Made by a program: the position numbers and the translations under genes. From contig OZ010571.1 in the NCBI GenBank assembly GCA_963932145.1, positions 152,866,098 to 152,930,097 on the forward strand: DNA of 64,000 bases, written 5' to 3'. Positions 11,598 through 21,878 of this stretch are shown here, one piece after another. The notes below the pieces were generated by a model. The model was not told where the DNA came from and ran no database searches. It was given only the letters and a program-made list of their open reading frames with translations. This DNA is from Acanthosepion lycidas (lineage: Eukaryota; Mollusca; Cephalopoda; Sepiida; Sepiidae). Each line of letters starts with the position of its first letter. Position 1 is the stretch's first letter.

Positions 11598-12140
11598 TGG
11601 GTGTCTCCAAAAATTTGTATCATTTGGAAGGCCAATAATTTTGGCAATTCTTGTTGAAATAGCCACCAATTTTTACAGAATGCATAGAAACAGATGAAGA
11701 TTTTATATTTAATGTTTTATTTTTGTTATCTCAATGAGAATCTGCCAGAGAGATGGATCGAGCGTGTTCATTCTAAGGCCCTGTAGGAAGATGAATGGAG
11801 GCATAACGTCGTCATCACTAGTGATCACTCCAAGCCCCATGATGTTGACTGGATATATCATCCAACTCTTTCCGAATCCTCTGTACTGTCCTCAGATACA
11901 CACCCAAACACATTGAAATGTTTGTTTTAGAGCTTCCAGTGCAAATGCCAAGCAGTAGAGCATGCCGTTTCCAAATTTCTGGCGGATCGAATTGCGTCAT
12001 GGTGATTTTTTTTCTCACAGAGGGTGACCAACTGCTATACGGTGCAGGCGACAAAATAAAATAAAATAAAATAAAAAACAACGCACATGCGCGAAATTTA
12101 AAATATACAAAGGCGACAATTTATCCATCGGACCCCGTAC
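11598..12140 (-). pseudogene. Internally deleted mariner-like element, minus strand
   Basis: On the minus strand, the helix-turn-helix start reads MTQFDPPEIWKRHALLLG, then TGSSKTNISMCLGVYLRTVQ and RIRKELDD. The frame then jumps to a fragment of the catalytic region, GVITSDDDVMPPFIF with LQGLRMNT. The middle of the transposase, including the first catalytic Asp, is deleted. The same region is present in the mariner at 20925-21527, so both belong to one family. The ends resemble degenerate terminal repeats: gggtgtctccaaa at 11601 and the inverted ggaccccgta at 12139. Confidence 0.7.
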
Positions 12141-13385
12141 TGAGTGTCCTCACCCCCCCAAAAAAATTGGCATCATTTTGTAGTCTAATAACATTGCCAG
12201 TTGTCACTCAAATTTGAAAAAATGTGTAAAGACTAAGATGACGGTGAGTTTTATCTCAATGAGAATCTACCTGGAAGATGGATCGGGCGTGTTAATGATA
12301 ATGACAATGTGTTGTTGAAATGGCCATCACGTTCAGCTGACTTGACAATTTCTAGCTTTTTTTTTTCTATGGGACTATATATCCCCCTCTTCCTACAAGA
12401 CTACCGGAATTTAAGCAGAGAATAACTGATGCGCTGGAGAATGTTACGTTAGACATACTACAGCATGTTTGGCAGGAGCTGGGCTACCGTCTTGCTGTGT
12501 GTCATATCACAGGTGGTGAGCATATTGAACACTAGCAGTAGAGCCCGGCGTTGCCCGGGGATGTAACAGTCAGAGATAGATCAAGTATCGACCATCATAA
12601 AGACTGAAAAATAAAATTGACAAAGATTACTGTTTAAGGTTGACGGACACGCATGTCTTAATTAGTGTTTTTTTTGTTTTTTGTTTTTTTACGAATTGGT
12701 AAAACCCAAACTCAAACAAAAACATTGTTTTCAATCGTTATGAGTCTACCGATTGAATAGAATTTTATTATAAACAATTGTCTTGTAAATGGAATTTTTA
12801 AAGCATTCTGAATGTAAAAATAAAGAAAAAAGTGTGCAAGACAATAAGAAACACTACCTGCCAAAAAAAGTGAAGTTTTGTTGAAATTGGTTGAAAAATG
12901 TAGGAAATCCGATCCCATATATAAACGAACACACACGCGCGCACACATACATACACACACAGACGCACACACACAAACAACCTGGGTTTTATAATAAGTA
13001 TAACTCGATATGAGTTGTCCCTCTTTCATTCTCGCGTCAGCGATGAATCTTAATCGTGTTTTCAAATTGATTTCGTGCAAAAACAATTGTGTTTTTCCAA
13101 TTTTGGCGCTGTCAGAACCACCGCAAGGTAATTTTACGTAGTCATGTGAAGTTTTGTTGAAATCGGTTGAAAAATGTAGGAAATCCGATCCAATATATAA
13201 ACGAACAGACACACACACAACCTGGGTTTTATAATAAGTATGATTTGTGAAGCTTTGTAAAATTGGTTATAAAATTTGAATATCTTGTTAGAATTTTGAT
13301 AAATAAATCTGTTATTTTACAACTTGAAGCCTATGCTTCGGGCATGTAGTTACTCAGATATTCACATTTTTATATTTTTTGGAAC

Positions 13386-13395
<10 letters not shown>
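12141..13395 (+). pseudogene. Mariner-like element interrupted by a Helitron
   Basis: The transposase C-terminus is readable from 12255: LNENLPGRWIGRVNDND, NVLLKWPSRSADLT, and after a small indel LPTRLPEFKQRITDALENVT then LQHVWQELGYRL and GGEHIEH. It is split at 12531/12532. On the other side of the insertion, position 13244 supplies the last codons (Leu, stop). The right terminal repeat is near 13340-13392 (acatttttatattttttgga then acaccct). The N-terminal half is missing. Different family from the adjacent minus-strand mariner. Confidence 0.8.
12532..13243 (-). mobile_element. Non-autonomous Helitron, 712 bp
   Basis: Read on the minus strand, the element begins TCATACTTATTATAAAACCC at 13243 and ends CTAG at 12532. 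A GC-rich hairpin (CCCGG loop CCGGG, 12543-12559) lies just inside the 3' end. It is flanked by A on the 5' side and T on the 3' side, the Helitron A|T target. No Rep/helicase gene is present. The 5' terminal segment is duplicated: the cctgggttttataataagta block occurs at 12981 and 13221, each preceded by a matching aaaatgtaggaaatccgatc block. (AC)n tracts lie between. Confidence 0.8.
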
Positions 13396-13449
<54 letters not shown>

Positions 13450-13500
13450 GTTCCAAAAAATATAAAAATGTGAAGTAACTACATGCCCGAAGCAAATAGA
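13325..13500. repeat. Foldback of mariner terminal sequence around (AT)n
   Basis: The left arm (cttcgggcatgtagttactc, acatttttatattttttgga, acaccct) is mirrored as its reverse complement at 13444-13494, with about 54 bp of AT between. The left arm is also the right end of the preceding mariner. The arm match is nearly perfect except for a 7 bp difference near 13356. Confidence 0.85.
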
Positions 13501-13502
13501 AT

Positions 13503-13506
<4 letters not shown>

Positions 13507-13581
<75 letters not shown>
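13507..13581. repeat. (TA)n microsatellite
   Basis: About 75 bp of uninterrupted TA repeat, directly after the foldback. Confidence 0.97.
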
Positions 13582-13583
<2 letters not shown>

Positions 13584-13584
13584 G

Positions 13585-14365
13585 TTGTATTTGTTAGACA
13601 TATATACTCTATTTTCCTGTAATGTCCATAAATTTTCTTGAGGCCAAAGGTTACTTTTCTCTTCACCCTATTCTAACGCCAGGAGAATCTAATCGATGAT
13701 AGACAATAATCTGAACTTTTGAAAATGACCTCTGAATAAGTGCATAAAATATACTTAGTATAAACACTAAATCAACAAAAATATGATAAAAAATGTCAAC
13801 GCAATCCTAAAATTTCATTTCTGTATCGGTAAAGCAGACGAACCAAAGGACTAGAAGGAATTTTGAGGGTATATAATCAATATTACGGAATTTTCATTCT
13901 TCTCAAACGACCTTGACTTTAAGAATTAAAGGAAGAAAGACTCTGATATGTGTTAATTGTAAACGTGATATTAATGTAATAATATTTTTATATGACGGTG
14001 TAAATTTCAATTTAGTAATAGGTGATAATATCATAGATAATCATTGTTACTTGATAAATCTCAATTAAATGAAATGAGAAATATTAAATCACTACGTGAA
14101 TTGTTCTTATGTTAATGTTAAGAAATGCTATGTCGAGAGTGTCGTAAGGGTTAGGTAAAATAACGTCATCTGAAGGACAATATTTGAATGCAAGTCGTCG
14201 TTACCAGAAAATCAAGAAAGATATGTAACATTTGTTGAATACAAATAATTTTTTTCCAGTTAAAAAAATTAAATATTTAAATCGACAATACGAAAAATTT
14301 TTAAATTCAGCTAAGACATTAAAACGTAAGAAAGCTTACGGGATATAGTATTTTCGAAAAAACAA
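13585..14365. other. No gene seen
   Basis: AT-rich unique-looking sequence with no recognised coding, RNA or repeat feature. Confidence 0.5.
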
Positions 14366-14369
14366 CGTG

Positions 14370-14690
14370 CAAGTCAGTCAGTTATGTGCCATGCGTGATA
14401 CACGCTTAGGCGATCATGTATCTTTCGATACATGACTGACGAGATAGATCTTTCCCGCAGTAGGTTGCCATTTGTTTCTGTGGTAGAACAGTTGTCATCC
14501 AAGGCTATAGAACCCGACCTGTCATTTATCCATAGCTGGGGGAGGGGGAGAGAAGAAGAGGATTCATACATTTCCCAAGGGTATTAGCACGTAAGTGAAT
14601 ATAACGGATTCGACTGGAATTTGAACTCGGCTACACCAATTTCTCAACCCGAGCCGCGATTCATTACTCCACCCTGCAAGACAATAGCTA
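14370..14690 (-). repeat. tRNA-derived SINE, family A, full-length copy
   Basis: Best full copy with 17758-18056. Reading the reverse strand from 14690: tRNA-like head with gggtggagtaatga and B-box-like gagttcaaattccag, then ttatattcacttacgtgc, a ccttgggaaatgtatg block, cctcttcttctc, the ccagctatggataa module, and a 3' hairpin module at 14370-14450 (catgtatc-tttc-gatacatg). About 320 bp, no coding capacity. Confidence 0.85.
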
Positions 14691-14694
14691 AAAA

Positions 14695-15170
14695 GAAAGT
14701 TAATGGAAAATATATGTTCGGTTAACTTTTCATCTTCTTCCCAATTAGAATGCTCCGCGTTTGTCTGGTCATGTGATCGTTAACGGCCAATCAATGAAGC
14801 CCGGTCTACAGAAAATAGTGTTGGCACAGACGTCGTGAAGTGAAGATGTTTTCCTGACTCATATGTCAAACACAGCCTCTAGGAAGATGACATGCATGAT
14901 TTTTAAGTAAAGACAGAGTTTTTTTTTAGTTTTTTTTTTAAAACTTTCACTAACTTTCCTTTTTGGGGTCGAAGAGAGTCCATGTAACTCATTTTTATAC
15001 TTTATTTGTCTATATAAAATGTTTGGGTAAATATTTGTTTTTTGACGGCTAAATAATCCCAAGGCTGCCCACATATATTTGGTAAACCCACTATATAATC
15101 AAGCACAAAAAATTCAAACAAAATTTGAAATATGGAAAAGCATTATTTTAAAGTTCATATGCATAAATAA
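14695..15170. other. No gene seen
   Basis: AT-rich sequence with two poly-T runs near 14920. Nothing recognised. Confidence 0.5.
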
Positions 15171-15175
15171 AATGA

Positions 15176-15600
15176 TAGCGGGCCACTCGTATCCGAGGAT
15201 GCCCGCCTATTAGGGTGGGTAGCTAATCCTTGTTGCAGACGCCTGCTCAGTCACATTTGTGCTTGTTGAACATCCACAGAGATCATCTATGGTTTATACT
15301 ACAAATATGCTGAGCGGACCGTAGTTATAGTTTCTCAGAGAGAGCGCGTTATCTAGTGTGATCAACAGTCTAAACAAGGCCAGCACGCTCAAACCCTCAG
15401 TCATGATGACTTGCAAATTCATGCTAGTACAACCATCGACGGCCTCCCAATTTCATTCACAAAGCTTGGGTCAACCCGTGGCATGGTTTTCAGGCATATT
15501 CTAAAGGTGTCGCAAGAAGCCACCTCCCTGACTAATAGACCATGGTGTTATTCGAGCTCCGGTCTCATGGTCTAACCGCTCAGCCACGAGGTTTAAAGAC
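15176..15600 (-). repeat. tRNA-headed SINE-like repeat, family H
   Basis: The reverse strand begins near 15595 with a tRNA-like A-box region (cgtggctgagcggttagacc) and continues for about 400 bp, finishing near gtggcccgctatcat. A diverged plus-strand homologue is at 2085-2415. The head resembles tRNA-Leu/Ser types; the body is unlike families A and B. Confidence 0.7.
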
Positions 15601-15604
15601 TAAG

Positions 15605-16500
15605 TATATACAGGAAGGTACACAAATTCTTATATAGTTAGACACAGTGAGAAAGAAAGAAACAGAGTGGGAGAAAGAAAGTGATGAATATATATATATA
15701 TATATATACAGAGAATAGAGAGATTGAAAGAAATAGAAAGAGTAAAGAGAGACGGAAAGAAAAGTGAGAGAGAAAAAAGAAATATATATATATATATATA
15801 TATGGAGAAAAATAGAAAGAAAGAAACAGAAAAGAAATTAGCAACATTTGACAGAAAGAACTGAAAAAGATTACAGTCAAGAATCCAAGAATTAATAATA
15901 TTTCGATGTTATAAAAATTGAAGATCACATTTGGCAAAGGTAAAATTCAATTCACTGTAGGATTATTGCGGATATGGAAGCGTACAAACCATTTATGATA
16001 TGCGCATGCGTGTGTGCGCTAGCGCAGCGGGAATGTGTCAGCATTAGCTGTTATATGCGTGTTTAATAAGCGTTTGCAAGAACTCAGAATGTAGTGAATT
16101 GTACATAAGATGTTACTGAATGCCTCAGGTTTATAATCTTGTGGTGGAACTGGCAAATTCGAGTGACCTCCAGGGTATTTCACATCTAAGAACACCAGTA
16201 CTTACATCTCGCAACGGAATCAAACAATAACCGGAAATACGCCAAAAATATGAAATGGATTTCATGCCATCAAAGAGATGAATGAATACGAAAGCATATT
16301 CACAGAAAACGTGTACACGCACATACACACACGCACACGCACACACACACACGCATACATTGTATTGCATACATAAGTGCAATTCACATTAATGTATAAA
16401 TATAATATATGTATATGCAATTAATATGCATATATATATATTTATATGTGTGTGTGTGTCCCACACTCCTTATCGCCTATGTGGACTGAATATATCAGTA
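15605..16500. other. No gene seen; small microsatellites
   Basis: Contains short TA arrays at about 15688-15709 and 15782-15803, GA-rich spacers, an AC-rich tract at 16315-16363 and a TG tract at 16447-16459. No gene recognised. Confidence 0.5.
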
Positions 16501-16504
16501 GATA

Positions 16505-16721
16505 TATATAGTGAGCACAGGATATACCTGGCGACATGCTTCGGGAATTAGTCGGAGATTCGTTTCCAGTTGTACTGGCCGGACTCTCTGCCTGGACGAG
16601 GCTGTGTCGAGGTGCAGAGTCTGATCCTGGAAAACAGCTAACCGACCGCGTTTTATACGGGGAATTTTTGGCCGAGCCTACAGGGTCCGACACCGCACAT
16701 TACATTCGGCCTTGTGCCACA
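16505..16721 (-). mobile_element. Candidate solo LTR, family F
   Basis: On the minus strand it starts TGTGGCACAAGGCCGAATG at 16721 and has a TATA-like gtataaaacgcgg at about 16650, then actctgcac and ggcagagag blocks. The same blocks in the same order occur at 37295-37540, which supports a shared LTR family. No internal retroelement region is attached. The 3' boundary is approximate. Confidence 0.5.
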
Positions 16722-16890
16722 TCTGACGTGGGACGGTCGGTAGATATCCTTGCTTTGGGAATTACTAGCCTGCTAACCGATTCTCTGTCTTTCAGTAGTG
16801 TATTCTCTTTTACAATAAACCTCTCTTTCTTTCACCTACGCCCATGTTGCTGTTCCTTTCACTCCTTTTCACTTTTGTCTCTTTAAGGAT

Positions 16891-16894
<4 letters not shown>

Positions 16895-16935
<41 letters not shown>

Positions 16936-16937
16936 CA
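16895..16937. repeat. (TA)n microsatellite
   Basis: Short AT array ending in cataca, directly at the left edge of a mariner MITE. Confidence 0.95.
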
Positions 16938-16939
16938 TA

Positions 16940-17300
16940 CAGAGTGTCCATAAAGTTCGTGTGCACTTAAAAATCTTTTAGTGTGTATTTGCGATAGAAA
17001 TAATCTGTAGAAAATGTTATAAAGTTTAATGTACCTAGTTTTAAGTATAGCTAAAATAACTAATGTGATTTCAGGCGTTACTGTAAATCAGTTGGCAAAT
17101 GTTTGCCGTGAACTGCAAAATCGTATTACCCTTTGTATTGCTAATGATGGAGGACATGTGTAAACTTAAATAAAATTTCAATAAAACCTTGAAAAATATA
17201 GATTTACTTCTTTCTAATCCTTTTTACAGATTATTTCTATCGCAAATACAAATAAAGTTATAACTTTTTTAAAGTGCACACGAACTTCATGGACACCCTG
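16940..17300 (+). mobile_element. Mariner-derived MITE with transposase tail, 361 bp
   Basis: Flanked by TA on both sides (16938-16939, 17301-17302). Long inverted ends: the left begins cagagtgtccataaagttcg and the right is the inverse of cagggtgtccatgaagttcg. The inverted region extends about 80 bp to gcgatagaaataatctgta. The interior retains the C-terminal codons of a transposase (VTVNQLANVCREL, QNRITLCIANDGGHV, stop). So it is an internally deleted copy with the C-terminus kept. Confidence 0.85.
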
Positions 17301-17302
17301 TA

Positions 17303-17757
17303 TAAGTGGTTGTTTAAAGATCAATGAAAGTTCTTTGTTTAAGATATTTTTTAAATACTTTTCTGGCTTTTGGGAAGATTTTGAGCATAACTGTTCAGTG
17401 TCTTATATATATATCATTATATATATATAAGCCATTATCAAAGAACATTTGTGGGTTGTGACTGGAGGCATGATTTCCGTTTCTTTGATATCTTATAAGT
17501 GTCACACTTCGGTGGTCTAATGTCAGAAGTCTTCATGCATCAGATTTTTTTCGTGGGGAGGCGGATGTTGTGAAATATATTTAGTATGTTACTTAAAAAA
17601 AATAAAAAATAAAAATCGCATTTAGAAAAGCAGAGCAAAACTAAATAAAGAAATTTGTTGTTGATGTATAAATGATGTACATATTAAATGTCTAGTAAAT
17701 GTCTATTAAATGTCTATATATTAAAGAAAATATAAAATAAATGTTATCTTCCAAAAA
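17303..17757. other. No gene seen
   Basis: AT-rich; a small tatata palindrome at about 17403-17430. Nothing else recognised. Confidence 0.5.
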
Positions 17758-18056
17758 ATCAGTCAGTTATATGTCATGCATGATACACGCTTAAGCGATC
17801 ATGTATCTTTCGATACATGACTGACGATGCAGATTTTTCTTGCAGTAGGTTGCCATTTCTTTCTGCGGAGACCAGTTGCCATCCAAGGTTATAGAACCTG
17901 GTGTGTGCTATATTTACTCATAGCTGGGTGGGAGAAGAAGAGGATTTATACCTTTCCCAAGGGTATTAGCACGTAAGTGAATGTAATAGATTCGAGTGGA
18001 ATTCGAACTCGGCTCTCTGATTCCTCAATCCGAGCTGCTATTCATTACTCCACCGT
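17758..18056 (-). repeat. tRNA-derived SINE, family A, full-length copy
   Basis: Very similar to 14370-14690: hairpin module, gcagtaggttgccattt, tcatagctgggtgggag, acctttcccaagggtattag, and the inverted tRNA-like head ending at ttcattactccaccg. It ends directly against the family B SINE pair. Confidence 0.85.
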
Positions 18057-18057
18057 T

Positions 18058-18319
18058 TTACACTATTTACATTATTTGGACTATTGTTCTCATCTTTGTC
18101 GCCATGTTTATCACAACGTGTTGACCGTTTTACGCTCTGGCCTTCTTCAGGTGGTTGGAATGTTGAACTGAACCATTTATTTCGCTCACTGGGGTAGACT
18201 GTTCTAGTTCCATGTGCCATGTCTAATAGATGTCAGTTATCAGTTATCTCCTGTTAATTCCCCTCTCAAAGTTCTCCACCGCCTTAACCAGGTATTGAAC
18301 TCACACTCTTAAAGGACCC
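18058..18319 (-). repeat. tRNA-derived SINE, family B, minus copy of a head-to-head pair
   Basis: Reverse complement of the family B consensus: tail (ggactattgttctcatcttt), core (inverse of the ctgaagaaggcc block) at about 18128-18160, and head ending with ccttaaccaggtattgaact. The copy meets the plus-strand copy at about 18320. Confidence 0.85.
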
Positions 18320-18600
18320 AAAGTGTGTGTGTTCAATACTCAGTTAAGGCAGTGGAGAACTTCGAGAGAGGAATTAACAGAAAATAACTGACATCCATTA
18401 AACATAGCACGTGGAACTAGAACAGTCTACCCCAGTAAGCGAAATAAAGTGTTCAGTTCGACATTCCAACCACCTGAAGAAGGCCGGAGCGTACAACGGC
18501 CGAAACGTTGTGATAAACATGGTGACAAAGATGAGGACAATAGTCCGATTAATGTAAATAGTGTACATAATACCTCATCTCAGAAATATAAACAGATCCA
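18320..18600 (+). repeat. tRNA-derived SINE, family B, plus copy of a head-to-head pair
   Basis: Plus-strand copy lacking the first part of the tRNA-like head; it starts near the B-box side (gtgttcaatactcagttaag). It contains ctgaaga at 18474-18480, the GGCC/GGCC stem, gaaac at 18502-18506, and the tail cctcatctcagaaatata. It forms the other arm of an approximately 540 bp imperfect palindrome. Confidence 0.85.
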
Positions 18601-18774
18601 CCGTTTTAATTTAACTATTTACTTTTCTATAAGCAGATATAAATAATATTTTTAAAAAATATTCAAATTTTCATATAATTCTATAATTTTAGACACAGCA
18701 ACATTAGGAACGATCTTATATCGCTGTCGTCTGCCATTTCACATTACTACAAATTAGTCGACGAATTTTTAGAG

Positions 18775-19050
18775 AAAATGGAAACAAAAAGGAAACACCA
18801 GGAAGAGACAGTTGAAATATTTGGGGCGCATAATGAGGAAAAAGGGCTTGGCAAATCTAATACTCACAGGAAAGATTGAGACAGAGGAGAACAATGCATA
18901 AAATACTTAGTGTGCTTGAGTAAATGGATGGCGGAATAAGATTTATGAGAAATAAAAAAAAAAAAAATTATTAAAAGCTAGAGAACAGGAAATTGTGGAG
19001 AGCCATGATCGCTTACGACTTGAGTGGACACTGTACATAAAGTCGAAAGC
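18775..19050 (+). pseudogene. LINE ORF2 C-terminal remnant (second LINE type)
   Basis: Decayed frames preserve the usual C-terminal signature of craniofacial-protein-2-like LINE ORF2: RRKHQEETVEIFGAHNEEKG with GKSNTH, then LSKWMAE, and later TGNCGE with an equivalent in the next frame (gcta...gagagccatgat). The GKI/R-type block and a WRAMIAY-type end are visible across frames. Several stops and indels. Assigned by pattern memory only. Confidence 0.55.
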
Positions 19051-19290
19051 TACTGAAAAAAACTTATGGAATTATTTAAATAAGTCAAAATAATTCTGTT
19101 GAATTAGATTTTCTTAAAACAGTGCCAAATTATTTAAATAAGTGGAAAATTATTAACTTTACCGAATTAATAATAAAAATATTAGGAAATTATTCAAATA
19201 AAATAATGCCGTCTACCGAATTATTATGCATGATTAATGAAGATATTCGCTGGGTGGGTATTCGTCGGGTGGGTATTCGTCTTGTAGAAA

Positions 19291-19556
19291 TTAACCCATT
19301 ACCTGCCATGAGCCCCATTTGGAGATCTGTTAAAATTAAACTCACTTCATGTTATTCCTTGTATTTACATTGAATTGCTTACATACATTGCATTTGCAGA
19401 GGTATATTTTACAACACTTAGCCTTTAAAGCTTTTATGATTAACCGTAACTAATCATAGAAGACACTTTCTGTCGTAATTTTACATTTCACGAGTAGAAA
19501 AATAATGACTATTTTGAAAAGTATTTTTTTTTATTATTTCTAATCAATATTGTTTT
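19291..19556 (+). repeat. Dispersed repeat, family G, TTAA-ended copy
   Basis: Starts ttaacccattacctgccatg. About 260 bp match the reverse complement of 25888-26146 at high identity (gcaaatgcaatgtatgtaagc, atgtaaaattacgacagaaag blocks). The TTAA followed by CCC is the form of a piggyBac-type end; the other end is not visible. Confidence 0.7.
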
Positions 19557-19559
19557 GAT

Positions 19560-20460
19560 GTTTTATACACATATATATTTGATATTCTAGTTTCTATAAA
19601 GTTTCAAAGTACCAGCTATTTGAAGAAAATTTTAATTTTGTATGTTGTTTTAACTCCTAAGACACCCTGTCTGGGCCAAAAATGCGCATTAAAATATTTG
19701 GCAGTTTATCGGTTAAAAGAGTGTCAAAAAGATTTATCCCAAATGTTTATGAATGATTATCTCCATGCTATCAGGATTAGGACAAGAATAAAAGATTTAC
19801 TCAAAAAGTCCCGCTCACATACATACACCGTAAGCAACCACACTTATGAAAATCACAAAAACAGATATTTATTTTTGAGAATCTGCAAAAGTTGAAAAAA
19901 AAAGTTGAAAATAAATTAACTGCCATTTTAAAGTTATCCATCTTACTTGAAAAGCCCTTTTTTTTTAAAGCCCTAGTCTGTGGAGTCATTTTTCATAAAT
20001 CTTTGTTGGACCTCCCACAATCAAATGACTGAACCATATATGCGATGCAATCTGAAGCTCTTCACACTTTCTCATTCATCAGTTTTAGTGCTTCGCTCAA
20101 AAAATATTTAAAAGAATTAAACTATTTTCTTTGCAATAAATCTCCTTATTTCTCCTTATTTTTCTTTTCACGATTTTCGAACGAAGCAACGGGATTTGCT
20201 TTTTCACTGTTATCGAAAGTTCAAAAGATTTCGCTATTATCTCCCTTTATTTATTGATGTGTTGGGTTTTTATCTACTTCAAGCTTACAGGGTGTTTTAT
20301 TTTTATTTTTTCTTTGGTATTCTTGAAGACATCTTGGTAGATGAAAAATAAGAGCGCTATTTTTATAGTATTAAGAGTGTAAGGTGCCAAAATTACTGGG
20401 TCTTTTTCAGTAGTTAACTGTTAGAAAAGTAATTTGGTAGGCAGGTTTTTGTCATAAAGT
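19560..20460. other. No gene seen
   Basis: AT-rich sequence with several unremarkable short frames, none with a recognisable domain. A cacagggtgtttta string near 20287 may be a lone mariner end. Confidence 0.5.
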
Positions 20461-20463
20461 GCT

Positions 20464-20637
20464 CGATATCAACAGGTAAGGATAGAGCGCTAATAGAATT
20501 AATGTGGAGTAACTTGGCACTTAACTGAGTGATGTTATTTCAGTCCGTCATGACGAAAATAACACCATTCAGTTGAGTGACAAGTTTCTCAACGTTAATT
20601 TTATTAGCGCTCTATCTTCACCCGTTGATATATATGA
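20464..20637. repeat. Foldback MITE-like palindrome, about 174 bp
   Basis: Left arm (atatcaacaggtaaggatag, agcgctaatagaattaat) and right arm (inverse, tattagcgctctatcttcac) match over nearly the whole length. The centre is at about 20548 (gtccgtcatgac). Arms are about 85% identical. No coding capacity. Confidence 0.85.
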
Positions 20638-20642
20638 CACAG

Positions 20643-20701
<59 letters not shown>

Positions 20702-20740
20702 GTATGTGTGTGTGTGTTTGTGTATGTATGTATGTATACG
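20643..20740. repeat. (TA)n(TATG)n(TG)n compound microsatellite
   Basis: AT repeats pass into tatg units, then tg, then tatg again. It abuts the foldback. Confidence 0.95.
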
Positions 20741-20924
20741 GGACTCAGAGTCGTACTATCAATGTAAGGTAATATTTATTAATATTTACGATATAGCTCT
20801 AATACCACATTGAGCACTGTTTTATCAACGCCAAAAATAAAATATTCATTTGCAAATTTATATATGCGCATGATCACGCGCATATATGGTTGCTTATATC
20901 TCTATTTATTTAGGCTTTTAAACA

Positions 20925-21527
20925 AACTTAAAAATCCTTCAGAAGCTGGTGTGATTTGCCTTTTCTCAGATGAGAAAAATTTTGATCAAGATCAAAAACT
21001 TAACAAAAGAAATGACAAATGGCTTTATTCAGATCCTTCTGAGGTGCCAAGAGTGATGCGCACAACATTTCCTTCAAGTGTTATGGTATTGGGTGTTGTT
21101 AGCAATGAAGGACATGTTATGCCACCACACTTTTTTACACAAGGTCTTAGAGTAAATGCTTCTGCTTACATTGAGGTTCTAGAAACTGTTGTCAAGCCCT
21201 AGATTTACAACATATGCAACGGCAGACCTTACATATTCCATCCCACAAGGCTCTAGGAACACAAGAATGGATGGCTGACCATTTGTATGACGACATCACA
21301 CCGAACATTTGGCTTTCAAACTCTCCAGATCTCAATCCACTAGACTATTCATGTGTTGTTGAGAAGGAGGTTAATAAACAGCCTCGTAACACCAAAGACT
21401 CTCTTAAAGCAGCAATAGTTCGAGTAATGTCTGACATAAATAATGACCAATTAATCAGAGCTTGCAGCCTATTTCGACCTCGTGTAGAGGTAGTTATTGA
21501 TGCTAGTGGTGGTTTTATTGAATAAAA
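20925..21527 (+). pseudogene. Mariner-superfamily transposase, broken copy
   Basis: Catalytic part of a Tc1/mariner-superfamily transposase in two frames. First piece: CLFSDEKNFDQDQKLN with the first catalytic Asp, then WLYSDPSEVPRVM, MVLGVVSNEGHVMPPHFF and QGLRVNASAYIEVLETVVKP. A TAG stop replaces the Trp that normally follows, and a deletion at about 21230-21240 removes the second catalytic Asp and shifts frame. Second piece: HKALGTQEWMADHLYD, then SNSPDLNPLDY with the third catalytic region and a C-terminal half to stop at 21523. The N-terminal DNA-binding domain is absent. Same family as 11598-12140. Confidence 0.85.
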
Positions 21528-21649
21528 TTAAATAATAGTTAGCTAAATTTCATATTTACTTGTTTGTAATCAAATATAATTATATTCATTTGTTCAGCAA
21601 GTTTTTTTTACTAATCCATAAAATTTGTCCTCAAATACCACTCGCACCC

Positions 21650-21650
<1 letters not shown>

Positions 21651-21727
<77 letters not shown>

Positions 21728-21821
21728 GAATAAAAATGACAATAGGAAAACTGGTAATTGCCATTTTTATTGTCATTTTTATTCATAAATATTGTCTCTC
21801 TACTGATTAATTCGTAGAAAT

Positions 21822-21878
<57 letters not shown>

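Noticed and set aside
16536..16886. 116-codon plus-strand frame
   Set aside because: It overlaps the candidate solo LTR on the other strand and then runs into a T-rich tract. No domain.
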